This document shows, piece after piece, positions 10,945 through 23,555 of a DNA stretch of 64,000 bases. Every line of letters begins with the position of its first letter. Positions within the stretch are counted from its first letter, which is position 1. The notes beneath the pieces were generated by a model. It had not been told where the DNA came from, made no database searches, and was given only the letters and a program-made list of their open reading frames with translations. A program made the translations under genes and the position numbers. Source of the DNA: Tenrec ecaudatus (Eukaryota > Chordata > Mammalia > Afrosoricida > Tenrecidae); NCBI RefSeq assembly GCF_050624435.1, contig NC_134538.1:115766437-115830436 (forward strand), in the 5' to 3' direction.

Positions 10945-13900
10945 TTGTTTATTCACCATATGTCCTAATTTATTGTTGGTGTTAACTGTGGTTGAATTGG
11001 TTTTGCGTCACAGTGGCCCTCTGCACAACAAAACTCGGATAGACCCTGACCAACCTCACAATTCCTCACATGCTTGAGTCCTTTTTGCAGGGCCCTGTGT
11101 CAACCCCCTGCTTTGCTGACACGCTACTTTACCAAGCATCATGCTGTTTTCCAAGAACTGGTTCTTCCTATAACCTTGAGTGGCACTCAATTATTTGGCC
11201 CTTCTAACTATAATTTTCTGTATGATGCATTATGTGGCCATAATCCAATTTCTGGCGGGCATTCTCTACTACACTAATGGACAGTATCAGGGTGGGATTA
11301 AGACCTCACCTTACTAGAAGTTGTGAACCAAGCCCCACCCTTTTTTTGGGGGGGGTATCTAAGAATACGTTACTGGAAGGTGTGACTTAAGACTACATTC
11401 CTCTTTTCCTTGGCTGAGTTATGTACACTGGTATATACGCTGTGCAGCTCTTACACACATCACCTGGAAAGCCATTCTTTTCTTTCCTGACTGAGCCTTG
11501 GCAAGAAGCAACAAGACCTCCTGTGATTTCTGGTCATTTTTGACTTCTGATTCTGGAGGCTGCATTTGGCTAACTTCCACCTGACCTTCTGATTTGGGAC
11601 TGATCTGAGTACTTACTCCCACATAAAACTTTCCCTTATAATTTTATGAGTTTCTGTGGGATTTTGTAGTGAATCACAGAGCCCAGGGATGTGAGAGGAT
11701 ATACTCAAGGAATGAATTCAGCGGAATAGCATCTTGGAAAAGTTGCACATTTGGGATCTTTCATCTCCAACTCCTTGGGACTGGTCAGGTAGTAATTTTT
11801 ATACAATAAATTATTACCACAAACATGTCCAACATATGAGAAATAAAGTTTGACCATCCTTGAGTCTAAGGAGCATTCTGGCTGCAGTTATTCCAAGATA
11901 ACTTTTTATTGTGTCAGTCTATGGAATTTTCAATATTCTTGACCAAAATAATAATTCAAATGCACCATCTTCTCCAGTCTTCCTTTTTGAGCATTCATTT
12001 GGGAATGAGGCCATTGAAAATACCATGACTTGAGTCAGGCACACCTGTCCTCAAAGTGACATCTTTGCTATTTTATACTTTAAAGAGATATTGTGCATCA
12101 AATTTTCTCAATATAGTCCATATTTTAATTTACTGACTGCTGTTTCCACTAGTGCTGTCTGTGGATCCAAGTAAAATGAAATCCTTGGCTACTTCAGTAT
12201 TTTCTTCGTTTATCATGTTGTTATCTATTGTGTTAGATTGTGTTAGTGTCAAGTTTCTGGGTTTTCTTTGGGTTTAGGTATGATCCATACCGAAAACGGT
12301 AGTCTTTGATCTTTATCAATAAGTGCTGCAAATCCCTTTGTCATTTAGCAAGTAAGGTTGTGTCATCTGTCTTTCACAGGTTTTTAATGAGCATTCCTCT
12401 AATCCTGACGTCGATTTTCTTTACATAGGCCAGCTTCTCGGATTACTTCTGCAGCATACAGATTGAATAAGTGGGGCAAAAGCATACAACCTTAATGCAT
12501 ATCTTTTTTGGTTTTAAACCATGCAGTATGCCCTTATTCTATTCGTATGAGTGCATCTTGGACTATGTGCACTAGCAATGATAGTCCTCTCTCCACATCC
12601 TATTTTGGATCTGGCTTTATTTTCTGTGAGCTTCCTTTCAACATACTGTTGCGATGTGTTGTTGAATTATTGTCAGCAAAGTTTGACTCGCATGTGATCT
12701 TAATGGCATTGTTCAATAATTTCCACATTTTGTTGGTTTACCTTTCTTTGGAGTGGGCACACAGATGGATATCTTCCACTTGGTTCACCAGGTAGCTATC
12801 TATCAAATTTCTTGGCATATCCAGTGCTGCATCAGTTTGTTTGTTTGTTTAAATATTTCGATTGGTCTTCCATCTAGGCCTGTGTCCTTCACTTTTGGCA
12901 TTGCTTAGATTGCAGTTTGGCCTTCTTTCTTCAAGACCATTGGTTCTTGGTGATATGCTTCCCCTTGACATTTTTTTGAGGCAGTGTCTCTGTATATTCC
13001 TTCCATCGACTTTTGATGCTTCCTGTATCGTTCAATATTCTGCCGATAGAATCCTTGAATATTTAAAACCGAGGATTGACTTGTTCTTTTCAGGTTGAGA
13101 TAAGCAGAGTATGTTCTTTCTAGTTGGCTTCTTAATTCCATGTCTTTCCATATTTGATTATAATCCTCTGTCTTCTCAAGCTGCCTTTTGAAAATTTCTA
13201 TTCGGTTCTTTTATTTCATTAGTTCTTCATTCACTTTACCTTCAAGAACCAGTTTTTGTGTTTTCTGACACCTACTCTGGCCATTTCTTTTTTCCTATTT
13301 TTAAAATGATCTTTAGCTTTATTCATATATGACATTCTGGGTGTCATCTCAAAATCCATCTGGTCTGTGGCCATTAGTGTCAAATCTCCTTTTATGATAT
13401 ATATTTCAGCTTGTACTTTAACTCTCATGGATTTATTTGAATTTTATTCAACTTTAACCTGGACTTGCATGTGAGTAACTGATGGTCTGTTCCACAGCTG
13501 GCCCCTGGCCTTGTTCTGGGTGATGATACTGAGCTTCTCTATAATTTCTTCCCACAGTTTTAGAAAATTATTTTTTGTGTGTATTCCATATGGTGAGATT
13601 CATGTGTATAGCAACCACTTGTGCTGATTAACATTTTATTTGTAATGAAGAACGTTCTTGAAAAATTCTACCATGTGATCTCCAGATTTTTTTTGGTATG
13701 AGCAAGGCCATAGTTTTCAACCATGGACCCTTCTTCTTTATTCCTAACTTTTACATTTCAATCGCCAGTAATTATCAATGAGTCTTGATCTAATGTTTGA
13801 TCAGTCAAGATGTTGGTATATTTCTACATTCTTTATTGATTGGTATAGAAATGTGAACAATTGTATTAACTGATTTTGCAAGATATTATGTCACAAACTA

Positions 13901-14600
13901 CATTGAACTTGAAGATAGGTCTTGAAATGTTCTTTTTTTATACAGTGAATGTGACATAATTAATTTTGACTTTATTATTTTTGGTACAGTAAAGCATATG
14001 ACTATTAGATTCAAAATGGCAATTCCAGTCCATTTAGGCTCCATTAATGCTCAGGATATCGATCTTTATGCATTGTTTTATTTTTGACAGCTTTCATTTT
14101 TCTTAGGTTCATATTTCATACTTTCCCATTGTGATATTTATTAGATGTTCTCAGGTGTTTCTCCTTATTTTGGGTTAGGTGCTATTTGTAAATGAAGCTC
14201 TCATAGCTTTACTCCCTCCACTAAGTCTGCTTTGAGAAGGTGGCTCTTTCTTAGTATCCTTTCAGTGCCTTTCAACCCGAGAGGGTGTTTTCTGGTGTTG
14301 TATCAGACAACATCAGACAATGTTCTGCTCTTTTCAAAAGGTTGTCTGTGGCTAGTCCCTCAAAAATTTTACAACCTATTCCTTCTTCCTAACCTGTGCT
14401 CATCTGTAACCACCTTTGAAACCTCTCCACCATGGATGACCTTGCTGATATTTGAAATACCCATGGAATAGCTTCAAGTATCACAGCAAAAAAACTTAAA
14501 GCCACAAAATACAACAAACTTGCAGATAGTGGTGGATGTTCTAGTTATGGATATAGAAAATAAAAAGCAAAAATAAAGTATTTCATCATTCTAAGAGGTC
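10945..14600 (-). mobile_element. RTE-clade LINE copy on the minus strand, split by an intervening segment
   Basis: The 3' part (10945-11170) aligns with the reversed copy at 21.47-21.69 kb (ccaacctcacaattcctcac; tttaccaagcatcatgctg). The coding part resumes at about 11843 (cattgaaaataccatgactt) and runs through reverse transcriptase and endonuclease remnants to about 14600. At 12.1-13.4 kb the minus strand still shows broken RTE-like reading segments. Roughly 670 bp at 11.17-11.84 kb does not match the other copies and may be a later insertion. Confidence 0.7.
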
Positions 14601-14776
14601 AATACCCAAACCAATTAACCACATAAAGCATGAACTTGTGTGAATAAAAACCAAATGTATTATATAATCAGAATACTTGATAACAATAGTGGCTTCATAA
14701 TAGGGCAGGTCTTATGGCAAATGGGCCTTGGGATCGACACTGATAAATGAGAAGTAAAAGGCTGGACAGTAATGTG

Positions 14777-15240
14777 TTAGGTTGAATTTGCTATAGAAAC
14801 AAAATGCTCATGTTTAAGAAATAACTTTATATCAAGGAGTAATTTCAGAACAAGAGAGACAACCCAACCCAGTCCAACTCATTTCCATCGGTCAGATGCT
14901 AGATGAGCCTCAGAGCCAAGCAGATGCTGAGGGATGAACAGGGAGGTGAGATGGGAAGGTAGGGTGTCACAGACTGGTGAATACAAAGTCATATGGCTCC
15001 GGGGTCCACAGGAACAAGGTAAAGTGCTGACCTCTCCCATGGCCAGTGGGCCACATGGGCCATGAGCCCCAAACACGAAACACAAGAACCAGTCAAGCAG
15101 AAGGTGAAGGGCAAGAGAGAGAAACATTCCCATAACATTGCTTATAAGAAGACAGCATCAGGCTGATGACTGATTGATAGGATGGGCTCCATCCCTACCC
15201 TCACACACACGCAAGTTGACCATTACAAGTGACAAGGGGA
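14777..15240 (+). mobile_element. Unclassified interspersed repeat, second copy
   Basis: Opens tgtgttaggttgaatttgct then atagaaacaaaat, like the element at 10122. It shares a purine-rich middle (ccagtccaactcatttcc against cagttcaactcacttcc). Family not identified. Confidence 0.35.
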
Positions 15241-17360
15241 CAATCCTGTCTATTTGTGGAAGAGCAGAAAGTCAAGAAGAGGGGAATGGGACATGCTATG
15301 AGGCCAATGAGGCAACGCGACATGTCCATGCTGCTAGTTCAAAAGCAAAATGGGGTTACTGTAGGGGACTAGCTGGAGCTTTGAATTGGAGTTCGCCATT
15401 TAGGCATGTGAGGCCCAGTAGAGATTTTGCAAAGGAGGAATGGCCAGGAGGTGTTGCTAGGTTCTGTTGAGTGGGTTCAGAATCAGAGACCTTAAAATCT
15501 CTTGCTGAAGCTGCAAGAAACAATTTACACTGAGCCTCAAGTGGCCCTTCCTTGTCTTCTTGATTTTAAATCTGACATTAAAAGTCACTCTTCTTTCAAA
15601 GCGAAGGTTCTCAATCCAAGTTGTATTTTACTGTCAGTTAAGGAGCTTTCAAAAGTACGAAGCCTCCCTGCCCCACTTAAGACTCTGATTTAATTGGTCT
15701 CAAGTGAGACCCAGCTATTGATTTCCCCACCAAATGCTTACAAGTAAATGTAATATCTTGGAGATATTACAATGAGAGCTAATCTCGTGAATTTGGAAAC
15801 ATTTTCCCTCAATTTTCACCTGCATGCTAAAATTCCTTCTATTATGTAAAACTACATTAAGATGAAAACTCCCCAAATTCCTTACTCATTAATTTGAAAT
15901 TAATACACGGGAAAATCATAGGGCTTGCTGCGAACTATACTAAACTTGGCAGTGGAGTTTACGGGATAGTGTGGAAGTAGGAGCATCGGTGTGATTAGAA
16001 CATGGATCTCCAGGGGGTGTGAGAACGACGATCAGGGCAAAGCTGGTGACCACGAGGCAGAAGTCAGCATGACCAATTCTGACCACACTCACCCCTCTCC
16101 TAGCAGTCTTTACTTCTCTTTGGATTCAGTAATCTTTGGGAAAGGCCACACAAAACTAAAATACCATCTGCACAGCTCTTTGGTTCTTTAAGGAACAGAA
16201 TACCACTGGCGATCAGCATTAACAAGCTAAAACCCAGGATCAGAATCTGAAGCACGTGGGTAAAGTCTCCCTTCGTCTGGATAGAGCAGCTCTTTCTGTT
16301 CCTTTCAACCTTGCAGGTCTCACCTCACCCCAATCATAGTAGGTCTCCGCTCAGCTCCAGTAGGGCAGGTGCTTCTTGGTCCCCTGAGGACAGGTTCCTC
16401 TTGGTCTTGCCATCTGTTGGTGCTGGCTCCGAAGCCCCTTCTTGGCCCATTGCTCTGTTCGATGTCACAGTTGTTGAACCATGTTACAGCATGTTAGGGA
16501 GCTCTTTGTCTCCTTTCAGTTTCTGCCTTTTCCTGCTTGTCTCTTCCATCTGCTTTTTCCTGTTACTTCTCTTTCTGCTTCTTTCTGTCTCATAAACCTC
16601 GGTGCGGTTGGCGACTTATATACATACATAACTCCTTGGAAATTTTAAGGCATGCCTCTTCCCAGCTAGGAGCACAGACTCACTTACCCCCTCTTGGCAA
16701 ATCATAGATATGCCATTTTCACAGTAGACATTTACTTGGTACAGTCTATTGGCCAATCCAGGCAAGGCCCAAAGAAATCAGAGGACAAGTTGCAGCCTTG
16801 GTTTAGCCAAAATGTTATCAGACAAAGTGTTTACAGTTTATCCACTAGCCTAGACCTAAGTAACAAATGGTCTGGTAGGCAAAGGTAACTCCTCAGGGCT
16901 TGAGGGGAAATTTTTTCATAATTTTCTACCAAAAATCAAGGCAGAAAACCACGTACACAAACCCATTTCATCACAGTATAGATAATAACAGCGACAGAAA
17001 CACAGATGCCATATGTCCCATTGTCCCCCAACTCCAGGAGCTCTACATGTGACCTATATTATACATTTTATTTGCATAGTGGTATTGATAATATACAAAG
17101 CAACACATACCGATTCAACCATTCCTACCTGTGTAATTCAATGACACTGATCATATTTGTTCAATTGTGCAACTTTCTCATCCTCCTTTTCTGAATTGTT
17201 CCTCTCCTCATTAATGCAAACATACTGCCTACTATACTTTCTATGCAACCGTTGAAATGGCTATTTTCATTTCAATCCCAAAGATAGTGCTCGAAGGAAC
17301 ATAAGGCAGGTAGATTTTATCAGTTACACTAAATTATTATGTTGTTTTAAGGAGATTGTA
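15241..17360. other. Unassigned intergenic sequence
   Basis: A few ORFs of 60-98 codons, none with a recognisable domain. A CT-rich stretch (16.49-16.6 kb) makes a hydrophobic chance peptide. Confidence 0.45.
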
Positions 17361-18060
17361 AGATATATATATTTTGAACTAGGTTACAAATATTATCCTT
17401 GAGCGACTTTCATGAGATCGTTAGCGTCTATGGGTCCAGAAAGTCTGGAGTTCATGAGAATTTTATATTCTGTTCAGAACTTCCTCTTTTGGTGAGGTTT
17501 CTTCTACAGAATCTTGGGTTGAAATGTCCAGTAATGGGAATTGGGTACCATTCAGGTTTCATGGCACAAAGGAGGCAATTGTTCATGAAGTAAGTCGCAT
17601 AGCTCATGTTCTCCTAGTCTCGACTCCTCTTCGTTTGTGGCCACTTGTGAATTAAGAATAATAGTAACATCTTAGATGGCTGCTTGCAAGCTTTTAAGAC
17701 CCTATCTCTGTGCAATGAAATTGGAGACAGAACACCAGGACACAGTGTACATGGATGTATAACTCATTAAACCATTTTACTATAGTTCAAGCTGAATTAA
17801 CTGGGATATAAGGTTGAAGACCTCTTTAGGAACCACCTTACAAAGAATATATCTATAAAAGCATTCGCAATGTGAACCTTCATGAAATTTTCATGAGGGA
17901 GACAAAGTATGGCTTTACAGCTCAGATTCCACGAAAAACACCTTCGGGTCTTAGTGTTCTGTTAGTTCTCCAAAGTCCCTTGGTCATACCACCAATAGCA
18001 GTAGTGGTAAGCATCATTCTACAGAAGAAGAAAAAAAGAATCAAGCCTCTCTTGGTAAAA
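17361..18060 (+). mobile_element. Possible afrotherian L1 non-coding segment
   Basis: gatggctgcttgcaagcttt followed by taagacc (about 17675) resembles a segment I remember from afrotherian LINE-1 copies. No coding match is visible, so the assignment is tentative. Confidence 0.3.
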
Positions 18061-21000
18061 ACCAGGAATCATCTTATCCTCTATGATGCCTTTAAAAGTT
18101 ACTCTGAACACACACACACACACAGAGCTACACAATCCTATGCATACATATATTCAATATATATTAAAATTCAATGTTATACCATATGGCTTTTAATTAG
18201 AAAATCTCCCAACCATGTTTGTAACTCTAACCACAATGGCTTCATCTAGAAACCCGTGAACCTGCTGTCCGGTCAACATCTTGAAGAGGTCATTTAGAGT
18301 ACTATGCTTTCCACCCCTCGCCGTGTCTCAAAGAAACACGCATGTCTCCCTTAGACAAACTCTCCTGAGGGTACTTGTGTATAAACTATGTAACATATAT
18401 AAGTGTACTTCTTAACTTTGAATTCAAATAACATTTATTCACTGGGGAGCAATTACTGTAATTTTGTATTGCAGATATATTTTGCATAGTTTACAAATAT
18501 ACAAATATCTGCTTTTAATATTATATTTATGGTCACAGCAACTTTGAGATGTAGTGCTATTATGATCTTCATCTTTTAAGTTGAGGAACTTTAAGATTAG
18601 AAAAAAATCAACAATTTGTCCAATTCAAGGAGATGATATAAGAACTAAGAGTTAAATCAGATGTCATCAATTAAACATCATGAAGCATAATACTTGCATA
18701 CATGTCCCAGTTTACCAGAAGTAGACGATTATATATGGTAAAGTTCATTAATAAAATAGGAAGATGATTGATGCTAAGTCATGTAAGTTCTAAACTTATG
18801 GTTTATTAATATTTTAACAACACTGTCAAGTGGCATAGGTACAAATTTTATTCTCTATATTTTATATATCACGTATCTCTAGAAGCATGCTTTAAATACA
18901 AGTATCCTTTTCTTTGCATTTATAAAAAATTATAGATTTACTTTGGAGTGAGTTTAAAATAAAAGAACCTAACTCAAGCTTGGATGTTAGAATTCAGAGA
19001 CACATCTTACCAATTTCTAAATTTATCAGAGTTTACCAGGCTTCTCGAGCTTATCCCTTGAAAATTGGGAAGATAGTTCATAATCAACTGGAATCTCCCG
19101 TGAATTTCTTCCATTCTAGTTGTAAATCCCATTTTAAAAGCAGAGCTAACAAAATGGCTGAGAGCAGCAGTTCAGAAACAGCTCAACCAGAATAAAAAAT
19201 GAAATGTTGGACCTTATACGACTGCAACTTCTTGCTTCAGTAAATGAACACAATCCCATTGTCTCACCTTTTCTTAAAGAACGTGACAAGACATGTCTAT
19301 TTGTCTACATACAAATTAGAAGTCATGATGTCTATATTTACATAAACATGTATATCCCAACACATGGTTTTAAAAAATAAGAATAGTTTAAAAACAAAAA
19401 TAGGTTTTTCCCCCCTTATCAGATCATATATGAATGCTGCTGCAGTATATCCTATATCATTTCCCTCCTTACATTTTCTCAATAGTAGATGGTGTTTGCT
19501 ACAAGAAAGAAGTAAGCATTTGGGCTCCCCAGTATATGACCTTATATTCACGTTGTCATTTATAAATGATTATTAATCATTATTGACATTGCTAAGCAAT
19601 AGAAATGTGACACATTGATTTTGGTAAATATGGATATTACATAAAATTAAAACCGCACAAAATTATGTTACCTATTTCCCTGACATTAAATATATATGGG
19701 ATTTTTATTGCCTCCATTGTTTTCTTTGATTTATTTCCAATTTGGTGGTGGTATAATTTAAAGTTTATTTTGTACATTTTGAAAGTCCTAATAAATATAT
19801 AGTGAAACTTTACTCGCATTTTGAGTTTAAATAAAATACCTTCAAAATATACATGCTATCATAGAGTTGACCCAGATTTCACTTCTTTGTTAAAAAAAAA
19901 AATAGGAAAAGCTAATCAACAAACCTACTTTATAAGCAAGGAACCACTCCATAAAGTTACATATAGTATTTGATTTCTCATCCTTCAACCTTTGGGCTAC
20001 TATAAATGCACTTAGAAGGAATGATCTTTAAAAAGACCAATCATTATTTTAAACAATAACTGCAGTTCTGAATTTTTTATTTCTTATCTATGCTAGAAAA
20101 TAGGTCAACTTCTCTTTCTTCCTGGGTCCTAGAGGAAATTCTAAGCAATTAACTTTATGTATCCTTTATGTGTCTTGCCGGTGTTTTTCTTTAGATCAAA
20201 TGTACCTCCCCACAGAACAAGCAAACATACACTCTAAAGGCGTGAAAGGAAGAAAGAAAAAGAAACATTATTTAAAACTCACAAAGACAAAATTCTTTAA
20301 AAAGTCACTGATCAAAATGTCTCCAAAGTGCACTGTCAGGTCTCCTGGCTTGGTGCGGTGGTAACATGGTTGGCAGGGGTACCTTCCAGAGGCCCTGCTT
20401 CCGCTCTCTACCACATGCCCCATTTTCCTTTCGTTAAGATGATTACTCCTGGCCAGAGAGAGCAAAGAGACAGTGAAAGTAAGTTTGCACAGTGAGTTAC
20501 AATATTCCTTCCTACCAAATATATTTTTGGGTTTAGCCTGTCAATACTATCTGTAGTGGAAGAAAACTCTGGATTGGATTAACAATTCCCCTCTTTCCAT
20601 CTTAATCATTATTAATCCAGAAGTTTTAAAAGGTATTCATTTCTTTAAATGTTGAAGCTTGTCGTTTGTGTGGATGATCAAATATGTGAGTGAATGTGTA
20701 TGTCTTAAAATACTTTACTCTTGTAAAACTTTGACATATTAAAATAGTCAGAATGTGAATTTCTCTGTTTCTCATCTTTGTTAATTCCCAGATAAGACTG
20801 AATCTTAAAACAGTTACCAGTTTAGTCCAAGAGGGTCATGGAATCCAGTATGTTATAGTTCTTTGAAGTATTTTCATTTTAAAGTACATTTGGAGTACGG
20901 TCATGTTGTATTTGCCTCCAAATGTGGGCCCTAGTGTAGTGGGTTAGCTTGTCTCAGCTTGTTTTGTTTGTATTAACTGGGAATATCATTTTCCTTGCTA

Positions 21001-21460
21001 AAACATACGATTCTTTGTACTTTTAACTTTGGAACGTAACACTTCAATATCTTATTAAAGAATCAAGTTGATGCAAAGGTTTTTTAAGACTCAAACAGTA
21101 AAGTGAATTCATCTGACAGCTAACCATGTTTAAGAGCAAGGCAGTCACAAATTGTTAGAACGATGCCACTTTATAATTTTAAAATGAGTGAAAGGTATAC
21201 TATCCAATAATTAAAATGATTCATATTATTGCTAGAACTTGGAAACATTTTCGTAGCAAAGTAATAATTTCCATTTGATGTACATATTCATTCTCAATGG
21301 TTAGCTTTTGGTTAACCTCAACCCTTTGAGACATGTAAGCAAAATTGGGGCTATAATGCAAGTGTTGGATAAAAATGTATGCCTCAGGAAATGTAGTAGT
21401 AAGTATGTATGTGTCATGGGTGGGCAGAAGGAAGTGAGGGGTGGGTGTGAGTGAGTCAGT
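18061..21460. other. Unassigned intergenic sequence
   Basis: AT-rich with a short CA run near 18109. No gene or repeat family recognised. Confidence 0.5.
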
Positions 21461-21464
21461 GCTG

Positions 21465-22290
21465 GTAGCTGTTACTAGGTGTCACTGAGTTGATTCTGAC
21501 TCATAGTGACCCAATGTACACAAAAAGGAAACACTGTCTAGCCCTGGCCACCCTCACAACTCCTGTTATGTTTGAATCTCTGATTGTAGCCACTGGGTCA
21601 ATCAAGGACCTTCCTCTTTGGGGTTGCCCCTCACCTCTACCAAGCATGATGTCCTCTGCTGGGAGTGGTGTCTCCTGATCACATGTCCAGATTATGTGAA
21701 ACAAAATGTGGTCATGCTTTCCTCCAAGGAATATTCTGGTTTTACTTCTTCCAAGACAGATCTCTTTGCACTTTTGGTAGTCCAAAATACTTGGATTATT
21801 TTTTGCCAACATCACAGTTCAAATGCATTGAATATTCTTGGGTCTTACTCAAGGTCTAATTTTATGTAGTCATTGAAAATATCATGGCTGGGTCAGGCAG
21901 ACCTTCATCCTCAAAGTAACACCCTTGCTTTTCAACATTTTAGTGAAGTCATATGCAGATTTATACCCTAATGTCATGTGCTTTGATCTCTTGACTACTG
22001 ATTCCATGCGCACTGGTTGTAAATCCAAAACGAAATCCCTGACAACTTCCATCTTTCTCTATCATGATGTTACTTATTGACCCAGTGGTGGAATTTGTGC
22101 TTTCTTTACACTGAGTTGTAATCCACACTGAAGGCTCCAATCCATGATCTTCACCAGCAAGTGCTTCAAGTCCTTCTCACTGTCAGCAAGCAAGGTTGTG
22201 TTATCTGCATATCTCAGGTTGTTAAAAATCTTCCTCCAAACTTGTTGTTGCTTATTTCTTGCTTGTGATCTATTGCAGTTCATCTGCCTT
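21465..22290 (-). mobile_element. RTE-clade LINE 3' part with reverse transcriptase box, minus strand
   Basis: The minus-strand ORF at 22074-22283 reads NLRYADNTTLLADSEKDLKH then GLQLSVKKAQI. This is the RTE catalytic motif, with YADD changed to YADN at 22200-22211, so the enzyme would be dead. The 3' end at 21473-21512 is gttgattctgactcatagtg in reverse, the tail shared with AfroSINEs. Confidence 0.85.
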
Positions 22291-22322
22291 TTGGATTCTT
22301 CTGTTCTGATGGGAGAGAAAGA

Positions 22323-22350
22323 GAGTGAGTGAGTGAGTGAGTGAGTGAGA
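22323..22350 (+). repeat. (GAGT)n microsatellite
   Basis: About seven GAGT units, bordering the RTE fragment. Confidence 0.9.
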
Positions 22351-22799
22351 GAGTTAGTTCAGTGTCCTCCAAGTTTCACACCACTGCAACAGTTCTTCGG
22401 GTCCACAACTGACCACAGTCCTACGTTAGTCTATGTGTTCCTTTATGAACACATTGCGATCATTCAAAAACTTACCTGCTGTCCAGATGATGCATTGTTT
22501 TAACTGCTCTGGGAAATTCTAAACGGAAAGGGTTTGTTCTTAGCTCCTTTTGAGATACTTGCCTCAAAGGTACTGGAGATCTCTTGGGCCATCTCCATCT
22601 ACCCGAATGCTTTTTCAGGGTTTTAACACTCCCACCCGGCCCCCACCCCGCCCTTTGAAGTCGAAACTACAAATCCCATGAGTCTAAGCAGAAAACAGAG
22701 CCCCTCTCTTCTCGGTCGGTCTATCGCCCCCCACTCCCCCCACAGGCACACACCTCAGTGCAGTGCGCTGAAACTCAGGTCGAGGCATCCTGAAATATG
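22351..22799. other. Proximal upstream flank of PCLO
   Basis: Increasing GC content and C-rich runs (22.63-22.75 kb), with no element recognised. It could carry promoter-proximal sites. Confidence 0.4.
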
Positions 22800-22942
22800 C
22801 CTGAACGAAACTCCGCCGGTTTAGTCCCCGCGCCTCGCAGCGCTCTGGCCGGGCTCCTTTAAATCAGTGCAGACCTGGGGCGGCTGAGAGCGACGCAGAG
22901 CCGGCTGCGGGCGAAGCGCGAGCATCACCTGTTCCGCGAGGG

Positions 22943-22952
22943 GCATGCGCAC
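22943..22952 (+). promoter_or_regulatory. NRF1-like motif
   Basis: gcatgcgcac resembles the palindromic NRF1 consensus (GCGCATGCGC core). It lies close to the GC box in the presumed core promoter. NRF1 sites are typical of CpG-island promoters; binding here is an inference. Confidence 0.35.
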
Positions 22953-22969
22953 TGCGAGGGCGCGGGCGA

Positions 22970-22979
22970 GGGGCGGGGC
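22970..22979 (+). promoter_or_regulatory. GC box (Sp/KLF-type site)
   Basis: The sequence ggggcggggc matches the Sp1/KLF consensus core and lies about 330 bp upstream of the PCLO start codon, in the CpG island. Such sites are common in GC-rich DNA, so function is inferred from position only. Confidence 0.45.
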
Positions 22980-23097
22980 GCGGTGGGAGGGGCCGACGGC
23001 GCCCGGCTGGCAGTGCTCACAGCGGCTTCTCGCGGCTCGCGGCGCGGAGGCGGCATCGGGAGGCGTCTTCTGCAAAGGTCGCCTCAAGCTGTCCAAC

Positions 23098-23142
23098 ATG
23101 GAGGAGGCGCCGGCCGCGGCTGTCACCTGCGAGCGGCACTAA
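23098..23142 (+). CDS. Upstream ORF of 14 codons in the PCLO 5' leader
   Basis: ATG at 23098 has A at -3 and G at +4, a strong initiation context. It encodes MEEAPAAAVTCERH and ends at TAA 23140-23142, 163 nt before the PCLO ATG. If transcription starts upstream of 23098, scanning ribosomes would meet it first and would have to reinitiate or leak past it, which would lower Piccolo translation. The frame stays open back to another ATG at 22945, so a longer form (66 codons including the stop) is possible if the leader begins earlier. The peptide is probably not functional in itself. Confidence 0.45.
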   Translation: MEEAPAAAVTCERH

Positions 23143-23305
23143 ATCCCGCCTGGCATTCCCGGGACGGTGCCCGGCCCCAATCTCGGGGACGCGGCCGCCT
23201 GCACGCCCGCCGTGGACCCCGGCGCCGGCTGCACCTCGGGCCGCGGGCTTCCCGACGGGCACGCAGCGCTGGGCGGGAGCGCGGCGGCCGGAGCCTCCCT
23301 GAGCC

Positions 23306-23553
23306 ATGGGCAACGAGGCCAGCTTGGAAGGGGAAGGGCTCCCCGAAGGGCTGGCGGCGGCGGCGGCCGCCGGAGGAGGGGCTGGCGGGGCGGGGAGCCC
23401 TCTGCACCCCGTGATCCCGGCCGGCATGGAGGCGGATCTGAGCCAGCTGAGCGACGAGGAGAGGAGACAGATCGCCGCTGTCATGTCAAGGGCGCAGGGG
23501 CTGCCCAAGGGAAGAGTTCCCCCGGCCACTGCGGAGCCGCCTTCCATGCACAG
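23306..23553 (+). CDS. PCLO: PCLO (Piccolo) coding exon 1
   Basis: Encodes residues 1-82 and two bases of codon 83 of Piccolo, the large cytomatrix scaffold that organises the presynaptic active zone and synaptic vesicle clustering. It was recognised from the N-terminus MGNEASLEGEGLPEGL and the block ADLSQLSDEERRQIAAVM, which match remembered mammalian Piccolo closely. The ATG has a strong context (G at -3 and at +4). Gly2 followed by Ser6 fits the N-myristoylation consensus; the paralogue Bassoon, which starts similarly, is reported to be myristoylated, so membrane attachment is an inference here. Residues 17-30 are Ala/Gly-rich, from a GGC-rich stretch. The exon lies in a CpG island, as expected for a first coding exon. 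The end at 23553 is set by homology: CAC AG joined to A AAA GAA gives His-Arg-Lys-Glu, against His-Arg-Lys-Gln in the protein I know. This makes the donor GC, not GT (see findings). Confidence 0.95.
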
Positions 23554-23555
23554 GC
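23554..23555 (+). promoter_or_regulatory. PCLO: Putative non-canonical GC 5' splice site of PCLO intron 1
   Basis: The exon boundary required by protein homology and by phase is CACAG|gcacgc, a GC donor. A canonical GT at 23590-23591 (ATAT|gtaccg) is also phase-compatible. It would add twelve codons not present in the Piccolo I know, and its context is weak. Confidence 0.65.

Larger units (their letters stand above)
22800..23480 (+). promoter_or_regulatory. PCLO: CpG-island promoter and 5' UTR region of PCLO
   Basis: GC content and CpG density rise sharply from about 22.8 kb and fall after exon 1, against AT-rich flanks. No TATA box is visible. This is the usual architecture of broad CpG-island promoters of neuronal scaffold genes. 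The transcription start cannot be fixed from sequence; it probably lies between about 22.85 and 23.1 kb, which makes about 200-450 nt of 5' UTR in the first exon. Confidence 0.75.

Noticed and set aside
17872..18249. 125-codon plus-strand ORF
   Set aside because: Low-complexity (poly-Lys, His-Thr from a CA repeat) with no recognisable domain; probably chance or old L1 sequence.
22983..23414. 143-codon plus-strand ORF in another frame of the promoter and exon 1
   Set aside because: Arg/Gly-rich translation typical of CpG islands; no good start codon, and it overlaps the true PCLO frame.
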